9,830 nucleotides of DNA, from assembly GCA_016932375.1 (NCBI GenBank), contig JAFGDA010000200.1, forward strand, positions 1 to 9,830, read 5' to 3'. The position numbers and the translations under genes were made by a program. The stretch comes from Actinomycetota bacterium. GTDB lineage: Bacteria > Actinomycetota > Humimicrobiia > Humimicrobiales > Humimicrobiaceae. How positions within the stretch are numbered: position 1 is the first letter of the stretch; every line of letters starts with the position of its first letter. A model generated the notes under the pieces. The model saw only the letters and a program-made list of their open reading frames with translations. It was not told the DNA's origin and did not search any database. Positions 1 to 5,250 of the stretch are shown here, piece after piece.

Positions 1-8
1 ATTAACAT

Positions 9-31
9 AAAATTTTATTCAATAAAATTTT
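9..31. repeat. Perfect AT-only inverted repeat (11-bp arms)
   Basis: The arms AAAATTTTATT (9-19) and AATAAAATTTT (21-31) are exact inverted copies around a single C. There is no G/C in the stem and no following T tract, so it is a poor intrinsic terminator. It may be a protein site or simply AT-rich intergenic DNA. No coding sequence is visible on either strand between 1 and 164. Confidence 0.5.
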
Positions 32-85
32 AAAGTAGTGCTTTATTTTTAATAAAAAAACTTCCGAAGGCAACTGCAAAAAATC

Positions 86-114
86 TTCAAATGGTTTTAA
101 AAAAGTGCCATAAT
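86..114 (+). promoter_or_regulatory. Possible sigma-70-type promoter for the methyltransferase
   Basis: A -35-like TTCAAA (86-91) is followed by a 17-bp spacer and a -10-like CATAAT (109-114). This would start transcription near 121, about 44 nt before the GTG start. The region is very AT-rich, so such matches arise easily and the call is weak. Confidence 0.3.
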
Positions 115-164
115 TTTACCAGAGATAATATAAATTATAGAATTAAATTACAACTAAAAAAGAT

Positions 165-755
165 GTGAATACAATGGAAGATTATGAGTATAAGAAGGTT
201 GATTTTAATAACCCCTCATTTATGTTTACTATTGAAGATATGCTTAAGAACATGATAGGAGTTCCCCTATTTTACAATCCGTATTTTAAAACATTTGGGC
301 TGAAGGGCAATGAAAATGTTTTAGACTTTGGTTGCGGCGGCGGAAGCAGTTCCAGAGCATTACTTAAATTCTTATCCAGGGGCGGTAACCTCACCGCTAT
401 TGATGCTTCAGATTTTTGGATAAAAAAAGCCAGAAAGAGGCTTGAGAAATATACCAATGCAACATTTATGGCAGGAGATATTAGGAATCTTTATATAAAG
501 GATAATTTATTTGATGTTATCTCTATAATTCATGTTATCCATGATATTTCACCTGAAGATAGAAAAGACACTGTTGGAGCAATCTGCAGGAAATTAAAAC
601 AGGGTGGAAGAATTTATATAAGGGAGCCCATAAAAAAATCCCATGGAATGCCGGTTGATGAAATCAGAGCTCTATTTAATGATTGCGAACTCAGGGAAAA
701 AGATTATATTATATCTAAATCTGAATACAGAGGTATTTTTGCTATTAGTCCATGA
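165..755 (+). CDS. Class I SAM-dependent methyltransferase
   Basis: This 196-residue protein has the Rossmann-type methyltransferase core. Motif I is VLDFGCGGG (residues 52-60), which forms the SAM-binding glycine loop. The acidic residue that holds the ribose is D80 in AIDAS. GDIR follows at 104-107, then FDVISIIHVIHDI (116-128) at the motif III/IV strand and LKQGGRIYIREP (144-155) before the last strands. The length suits a minimal stand-alone Methyltransf_11/25-type enzyme. Substrate cannot be told from sequence, and there is no extra substrate domain. The start is uncertain: GTG at 165 gives the longest frame and ATG at 174 is three codons later. Neither has a clear Shine-Dalgarno sequence. 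It converges on the broken lipoprotein gene 58 bp downstream, with no obvious terminator between them. It is probably cytoplasmic. Confidence 0.87.
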   Translation: MNTMEDYEYKKVDFNNPSFMFTIEDMLKNMIGVPLFYNPYFKTFGLKGNENVLDFGCGGGSSSRALLKFLSRGGNLTAIDASDFWIKKARKRLEKYTNATFMAGDIRNLYIKDNLFDVISIIHVIHDISPEDRKDTVGAICRKLKQGGRIYIREPIKKSHGMPVDEIRALFNDCELREKDYIISKSEYRGIFAISP

Positions 756-813
756 AGTTAAAGATATTATTTACTAATTACTATTTGACAGGCCCTTCTT
801 AATCGTAAAAATC

Positions 814-1707
814 TTATGGTAAAAGATGAACCTTTTCCTCAAATTCGATAGCATTGCCATTATCATCTTCTCCAGCCCAGGTAAAAATCGCATATCCACC
901 AGCAAACTCTTCACCTATTACCCAATAATCATCAAAATCCTCTCTTCCGGCTAGAACTTCTATCTGCCCGCGGTCAATTTTAAGTTGCCCTTCAGTAGCC
1001 CATCTATTTCCATCTGCATCAACTTTATAGCCTTTGCCCTTTAAGGTATACCCAATTTTGCCACCAGTTTCTCTAAATAATGTTCTCCATAGCCATTTGT
1101 TTTCACTGTTTCTGGAAACTTCTACATTATACTCTATTACTGGTATGGCAATTAAATCTTCAATTATTTCTTCTTCAGTATTGGTAGTTGAAACTGATTC
1201 TATTATAGTTTCTTCCTCAATTGGTTGTTCTGCTGCTTCTTCATTAATACTTATCTGTTCCGGACCTGTTGCTTCCATATTTGGATAAATTTCACCCTTT
1301 ACTATTAAACCGGTTACTGAAATGTTTTTCCCATAATAATATTCTTCTGGTGCCTGGGGAAACTTCTCCCTGTTTATACTTTTTATCAATACTATAAATC
1401 CACCCATATCTAAAAAAGTTATCCCTTCATCAGTATTTTCATTGTAATAAGTTTCTACAACTGTACCGTATACTGTTACTGTTTCACCAATATGATGTTT
1501 GGCATCATTAGAAGGAACTGGGACTGGATTTTCATTTATTGTTTTTCAAGCTTCATTAACGGGTTCTGCTTCTATTTCTTCTTCATCCGATTTTTCTGAA
1601 AGTTCTGTGATTTGGTCATTTAATGCTTCAACCCCTGAGTTTTTACACCCTAACACAAATGATGCTACCAAGATTAAGACAATTAAAAATATTATTATTT
1701 TCTTCAA
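814..1707 (-). pseudogene. Lipoprotein with OB-fold-like domain, interrupted by in-frame TGA
   Basis: Read from the TTG at 1707-1705, the frame gives a 297-codon lipoprotein broken by one TGA at codon 54 (1548-1546). The start is backed by AGGAG eight bases upstream. Residues 2-21 form a classic lipoprotein signal: KK, a run of Ile/Leu/Val, then lipobox VLGC with Cys21. Residues 22-70 are an acidic linker holding the stop. Residues about 71-155 (GETVTVYGTVVETYY, then GKNISVTGLI) look like the bacterial OB-fold found in exported proteins. An E/S/T-rich linker (about 155-188) precedes a C-terminal beta-rich domain of unknown family, possibly Ig-like. Without readthrough only a 53-residue lipopeptide is made. 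The ATG at 1407 could restart a 197-residue piece, but that lacks the signal and part of the OB-fold. A sequencing error is possible. TGA is a stop in neighbouring genes and Trp here is TGG, so recoding is unlikely. Confidence 0.8.
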
Positions 1708-2016
1708 TTATCCTTCTCCTGAGTATCTATAATATAATTTTTAATGATTAATTTTACTAAAAATAAAAAATTATACTATTAAAAGATTAAACACATGAAG
1801 GATAAAATTTTTAATCAAAAAGCCTGATATTTAAATAGTAATTACTCAAATTCAATATGGATTGTCATGAAACGCAAAGAACAATAAAAACAACAGAGAT
1901 CGGTCAATATATAAATATTGATTCTAAATACAAGACGGTCACTGTTGGTGTAGTGACTTATCAACAATAATGGTTTGTTAAGTATTAAGATTTATAGGAC
2001 ATAAATGTCTGAAAGT
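1708..2016. other. AT-rich intergenic region between lipoprotein gene and tRNA-Gln
   Basis: No convincing gene is present in these 309 bp. It contains a 7-bp-arm inverted repeat TCAATAT/ATATTGA (1904-1910 and 1915-1921) and a 6-bp-arm hairpin GTCACT/AGTGAC (1938-1943 and 1952-1957). A small palindrome GACAT/ATGTC (1998-2002 and 2005-2009) lies just past the tRNA 3' end. None is followed by a T tract in the right direction, so no terminator is called. A 37-codon plus-strand ORF (ATG 1857 to TAA 1970) lacks a ribosome-binding site and is not accepted as a gene. TA-rich stretches at about 1725-1790 could hold the lipoprotein promoter, but no clear -35/-10 pair stands out. Confidence 0.6.
1711..1720 (-). 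promoter_or_regulatory. Ribosome-binding site deciding the TTG start of the lipoprotein gene
   Basis: On the minus strand the sequence reads AGGAGAAGGA directly before TAA TTG. The AGGAG lies eight bases from the TTG at 1707. Together with the lysine-led hydrophobic signal and lipobox that follow, this supports TTG as the original start rather than any internal ATG. Confidence 0.6.
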
Positions 2017-2090
2017 TGGCTGGGGAGAGAGGATTCGAACCCCTGCTCTACGGTCCAGAGCCGCATGTCCTACCCTTAGACGACTCCCCA
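2017..2090 (-). tRNA. tRNA-Gln (anticodon CUG)
   Basis: The 74-nt gene folds into a full cloverleaf. The acceptor TGGGGAG pairs with CTCCCCA over 7 bp, and the D stem is GTCT/GGAC. The anticodon stem TGCGG/CCGTA encloses loop CTCTGGA with anticodon CTG (2058-2056), which reads CAG. The T arm is AGGGG-TTCGAAT-CCTCT. Discriminator G73 and an encoded CCA finish it at 2017. The U1-A72 pair seen here is known as a recognition feature of tRNA-Gln in bacteria that form Gln-tRNA through GatCAB transamidation. A TATAGT hexamer (2103-2108, minus strand) could be the -10 element, but no good -35 partner is visible. Confidence 0.95.
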
Positions 2091-2170
2091 ACGATTTTTA
2101 GCACTATAATGCTATCAAAAAATTGAAAAAGAGGCAAAGGAGAAATAGTAATAGTGGTACTTTTTGTACA

Positions 2171-2199
2171 TTATAAAAAAACTTAAAATCTGTTACAAT
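2171..2199 (+). promoter_or_regulatory. Putative extended -10 promoter of the acetokinase-like gene
   Basis: TGT plus TACAAT (2191-2199) fits an extended -10 element with a 5/6 match to TATAAT. A weak -35-like TTATAA (2171-2176) sits 17 bp upstream. Transcription would begin near 2206, giving a leader of about 119 nt that includes the hairpin at 2224-2266. Confidence 0.4.
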
Positions 2200-2223
2200 C
2201 AATTATACCGGAATATTCATTTT

Positions 2224-2266
2224 GAAGTCAGGCACATTAAGGATCCGGGAATTTACCCGTGGCTTC
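2224..2266 (+). promoter_or_regulatory. Leader stem-loop upstream of the acetokinase-like gene
   Basis: As RNA, GAAGUCA (2224-2230) pairs fully with UGGCUUC (2260-2266), counting one G-U. Inside it, CGGG (2246-2249) pairs with CCCG (2256-2259) around loop AAUUUA, leaving an asymmetric internal bulge at 2231-2245. It is not followed by a U run, so it is not a terminator. It resembles no riboswitch class that I recognise. It could protect the mRNA or regulate, or be chance. Confidence 0.35.
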
Positions 2267-2324
2267 ATAAAGATCTTTTAAGTATTTAAAAATATATTCT
2301 TCCAGCTAATGGAGTTGAGGAAAA

Positions 2325-3566
2325 ATGATAATAGGAATAGGGAACATTGACAGTTCCTCTCTTGGAATCAAGATTATTAATATTAATAATAGGAATGAGA
2401 CAATGGTTTTAGGTGAAGCCCTCCTGGATAATATAATAAGCAAGGAGGACTATATCTTTTTCCACAGGATAGGGGAAGCTGACGGGGTTAAGGAGAAAGT
2501 AAGAGTAGCTGGTTTGGATGAAGGCATAGGGCTCATCCTGGACTGGTTTAAGGAAAATGGGGTAGTAAAAAACCTTAAAGACATTGAAGCAATGGGATTT
2601 AAATGTACCCTTGTTGAAAAGAATGGGGCCAGTATTATTACTCCGAGGATACTGGAGGAGATGGAAAAATTCCTTTTTGTGGCTCCACTGGCAAGCAGGA
2701 TCTTGATAGAAGCCATAGGTATATTGAAAAAGATAATAGAGGTTCCCATGGTGGGTGTTTTTGAACCCTCCTTCCACTGGACTATCCCTCAATTCAGGAA
2801 AATATTGGGACTTCCATGGGAATGGCACAATAAACCTGGTATCAAAAAAAATGGTTACCATAGTGCTTCCCACAGGTATATGTCCGCAATGGCCAGCAAA
2901 CTTATGGGTTCTGAAAAGATAAATATCATGGCCATCCATCTTGGCAGAAGCAGTTCTATTTGTGCAGTAAAAAACGGCAAATCAATAGACACAAGCATGA
3001 GTTTTTCGAGTAACTCGGGTATGCTTCAGGGTACTGGTGCTGGTGATACAGATGGGACAGCACTGCTTTTTAGTATGAAAAATCTTGGCATGTCCGTTGA
3101 CGAAGCGCAGAACCAGATTAGTACCAATGCAGGTCTCTCCGGAATTGCAGGTATTGGTAATGATGATATGAGTGAAATCATCTCTGCATGCGAAAAGGGG
3201 AATAAAAGAGCAAAAATGGCACTGGATCTATATATAGACAGTGTAAGAAAATATATCGGTGCATTTTCCACTGTCTTAGGAAGGCTGGATTGTATTGTGT
3301 TCGGGGGGGAGAATGGGGAAAAAATCCCTTACATACGCAAGAAGTGCCTCGAAAATATGGATTATATGGGAATAAGGTTAGACCTTGCGAGGAACAAGGA
3401 ACTTAATGGGCAACTCGGGATAATTTCATCCGACTATTCTGTAATGTCGAGGGTCAAGATATATATAGTCCCTGTTGATGAAGAAAAGGTAGTGGCATTT
3501 TTTACCAAAAAAGTTATTGAAAAGGGCAGGGACCTGGCCCCGGAGGAAATGATATTTAAACTTTAG
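2325..3566 (+). CDS. Divergent acetate-kinase-family (acetokinase, ASKHA) protein with altered active site
   Basis: This 413-residue protein aligns along its length with acetate kinase (usually about 400). Visible family blocks are N7-IDSSSL (canonical NAGSSSL), APL (120-122), VFEPSFHWTIP (145-155), YHSASHRY (178-185), HLGRSSSI (205-212), GKSIDTSM (218-225), AGDTDG (239-244), IVFGGENGE (324-332) and VPVDEE (382-387). H179 and H183 correspond to the two active-site histidines, and the metal-binding Glu region is kept. Several canonical residues differ, in M. thermophila numbering: Arg91 of HRVVHGG is K93 with the HGG lost, Asp148 is E147, Asn211 is R208, and Arg241 of GTRSGD is G238. Arg91 and Arg241 are essential in studied enzymes, so ordinary acetyl-phosphate chemistry is doubtful. 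An ASKHA phosphotransferase with another substrate, or a regulatory paralogue, fits better. GAGG four bases before the ATG supports this start. No phosphotransacetylase gene is nearby. Confidence 0.85.
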   Translation: MIIGIGNIDSSSLGIKIININNRNETMVLGEALLDNIISKEDYIFFHRIGEADGVKEKVRVAGLDEGIGLILDWFKENGVVKNLKDIEAMGFKCTLVEKNGASIITPRILEEMEKFLFVAPLASRILIEAIGILKKIIEVPMVGVFEPSFHWTIPQFRKILGLPWEWHNKPGIKKNGYHSASHRYMSAMASKLMGSEKINIMAIHLGRSSSICAVKNGKSIDTSMSFSSNSGMLQGTGAGDTDGTALLFSMKNLGMSVDEAQNQISTNAGLSGIAGIGNDDMSEIISACEKGNKRAKMALDLYIDSVRKYIGAFSTVLGRLDCIVFGGENGEKIPYIRKKCLENMDYMGIRLDLARNKELNGQLGIISSDYSVMSRVKIYIVPVDEEKVVAFFTKKVIEKGRDLAPEEMIFKL

Positions 3567-3628
3567 GTATTACTGTTTTTTGGAAGGGTAATAATCTTTA
3601 AAAAATTTTTGGATTGTTTACATGCTTA

Positions 3629-5152
3629 TTATTTTCCATCTATGGCTTTCAGGTATTTAGCCAACCTTTTTAAGGTTTCATCTTTTCCGAGAATTGCCAT
3701 AGTCTCAAATAAAGGAGGGCTTACCTTATCGGCCCATAAGGCTATCCTGAGCACTTCCGTCAGTTTTCTTATCCCAATGTCCAGGTCTTCACAAAGCTTA
3801 TGGATCTTTTCTTCAAGTACAGATGAATTAAAATCTTCTTCATTCCCTATTTCTTTTATAGAATCAATGGTCTTTTCAAGGACATTTTGTGCACTGATTT
3901 CCTTATTCTTAAAATATTCTTTTAGCTGTTCATTATATTCTACACTGATAAAAAATGGATAGATGCGGCTGATGCTTTCGGAGATAGTCTTGATTCGCAT
4001 GGATATCAGGGGCATTATGCGGTCGATTCTTTCACTGATTTCATCTGTCTTTATTATTATCCGGCTTCTGTCAGCATTCTCAAGGAAATCCCGGACCCTT
4101 TTTTCAATAAGGGGTTTTATCCTTTCAGCAGGCAGGGTCCTTATATAGTAACCATTCATCCAGAGCAGTTTATCATAATCAAACCTGGCTGGTTTTTTAC
4201 CTATGCCTTCAAGGCTGAATTTTTCTATAAGTTCCGGTACTGAAAAGATAGTGGTTTTTTCATCATATGACCAGCCAAGAAGTGCAAGGTAATTCACCAT
4301 GGCTTCTTCAAGAAATCCTTCTTCACGGTAAAAACCAACCGATACGGCTCCATGTCTTTTTGATAACTTGCTGCCGTCTTTTCCAAGTATCATTGGCAGG
4401 TGAATAAACCCTGGCAAACTAAATCCGAGGGCCCTGTAGACAAGTATCTGTTTGGGAGTGTTTGAAAGGTGGTCCTCGCCTCTTATTACATCGGTTATTT
4501 CCATAAGGGCATCGTCAACGGCAACCGAAAAGTTATATGTAGGAAGTCCATTTGAACGCATTATTACATAATCATCAAGATTTTCAGTATTTACTTTAAT
4601 TTTACCATATATCATGTCATCGAACTCTATTGTCCCATCATCCGGTGCCAAAATTCTTATCGCGGATGGCTCACCGTTTTTAATTCTTTCTCTTGACTCT
4701 TCCAGTGGTATCCCAAAGCATTTACGGTCATATTTAAAAGAAAGGCCCTTTTTTGCTGCAGCATCCCTTTTTTCTTTTAGTTCCTCCGGTGAACAGAAGC
4801 AGTAATAAGCTTTTCGGTCATCCAGAAGCCTTTGTGCATAATCCTGGTATATATGGGTCCGTTCTGACTGGCGGTAGGGACCATAATCTCCTCCCTTACC
4901 CGGACCCTCATCCCAGTTGATGCCGAGCCATCTCAGCGAGTCAAATATGGGTTCTATTGTATTCTCCTGATGTCTTGCGGTATCCGTATCCTCAATTCTC
5001 AGGATAAAAGTACCTCCTGTTTTTTTTGCATACAGCCAGTTAAAGAGGGCTGTCCTTGCGCCTCCTATATGAAGGAATCCTGTAGGGCTCGGAGCAAATC
5101 TTACCCTGACGTTTGAATCTTTTTTGTTTTTTAAAGTTTGCATGCTTTTCAT
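3629..5152 (-). CDS. gltX: Glutamyl-tRNA synthetase
   Basis: This cytoplasmic class I aminoacyl-tRNA synthetase joins glutamate to tRNA-Glu using ATP. Its 507 residues fit the family (about 470-510). The opening VRFAPSPTGFLHIGGART (16-33) carries the HIGH-type motif and KLSKR (262-266) is the KMSKS loop. RIEDTD (52-57), YRQSER (93-98), LPTYNFSVAVDD (203-214) and IRGEDHLSNTPKQ (223-235) are standard GluRS blocks. After about 340 the all-helical anticodon-binding region runs to the end. The zinc site has C118-x-C120-x24-C145 at the usual spacing, but the fourth position (His127 in E. coli) is G147. Whether it is discriminating or also glutamylates tRNA-Gln cannot be told. The ATG at 5152 has no clear Shine-Dalgarno sequence, and ATG 5143 is an alternative. 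It lies 98 bp downstream of the penicillin-binding protein gene on the same strand, possibly as one transcript. Confidence 0.96.
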   Translation of the reverse strand: MKSMQTLKNKKDSNVRVRFAPSPTGFLHIGGARTALFNWLYAKKTGGTFILRIEDTDTARHQENTIEPIFDSLRWLGINWDEGPGKGGDYGPYRQSERTHIYQDYAQRLLDDRKAYYCFCSPEELKEKRDAAAKKGLSFKYDRKCFGIPLEESRERIKNGEPSAIRILAPDDGTIEFDDMIYGKIKVNTENLDDYVIMRSNGLPTYNFSVAVDDALMEITDVIRGEDHLSNTPKQILVYRALGFSLPGFIHLPMILGKDGSKLSKRHGAVSVGFYREEGFLEEAMVNYLALLGWSYDEKTTIFSVPELIEKFSLEGIGKKPARFDYDKLLWMNGYYIRTLPAERIKPLIEKRVRDFLENADRSRIIIKTDEISERIDRIMPLISMRIKTISESISRIYPFFISVEYNEQLKEYFKNKEISAQNVLEKTIDSIKEIGNEEDFNSSVLEEKIHKLCEDLDIGIRKLTEVLRIALWADKVSPPLFETMAILGKDETLKRLAKYLKAIDGK

Positions 5153-5205
5153 TTATAAAAAAACCGGATAGATATTTTTATAATAATTTAAAACGCCAGT
5201 TTTTT

Positions 5206-5225
5206 AAAGTGCCAGGTACGGTACC
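5206..5225. repeat. Short palindromic, REP-like element between the PBP gene and gltX
   Basis: AAAGTGCCAGGTAC runs into GGTACC. The core GGTAC-G-GTACC (5215-5225) is a perfect inverted repeat, and flanking GCC/GGC bases allow a longer hairpin. The AAAGTGCCAGG wording resembles dispersed REP-like palindromes of many bacteria. The 9-mer AAAGTGCCA also occurs at 103-111. Only one complete copy is seen here, so dispersal is not shown. Confidence 0.3.
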
Positions 5226-5250
5226 GGATTATGGCGCCAGCCGCAAAATG

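Noticed and set aside
1546..1548. TGA as selenocysteine or as a Trp codon in the lipoprotein gene
   Set aside because: The sequence right after the TGA is AT-rich and shows no strong hairpin that could be a bacterial SECIS element, and a Sec residue in a linker would be odd. Trp is TGG elsewhere in the same gene, and TGA ends the methyltransferase, PBP and rhaB genes.
1938..1957. GTCACT/AGTGAC hairpin as the tRNA-Gln terminator
   Set aside because: On the minus strand no T run follows the stem, and it lies about 60 bp past the tRNA end.
2409..2939. 176-codon minus-strand open frame opposite the acetokinase-like gene
   Set aside because: It mirrors the conserved kinase motifs on the other strand, has no motif of its own, and has no separate ribosome-binding site support.
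2325..3566. Calling the gene plain ackA or butyrate kinase
   Set aside because: The motif order fits acetate kinase better than butyrate kinase, but the loss of the Arg91 and Arg241 equivalents makes a simple ackA label unsafe.
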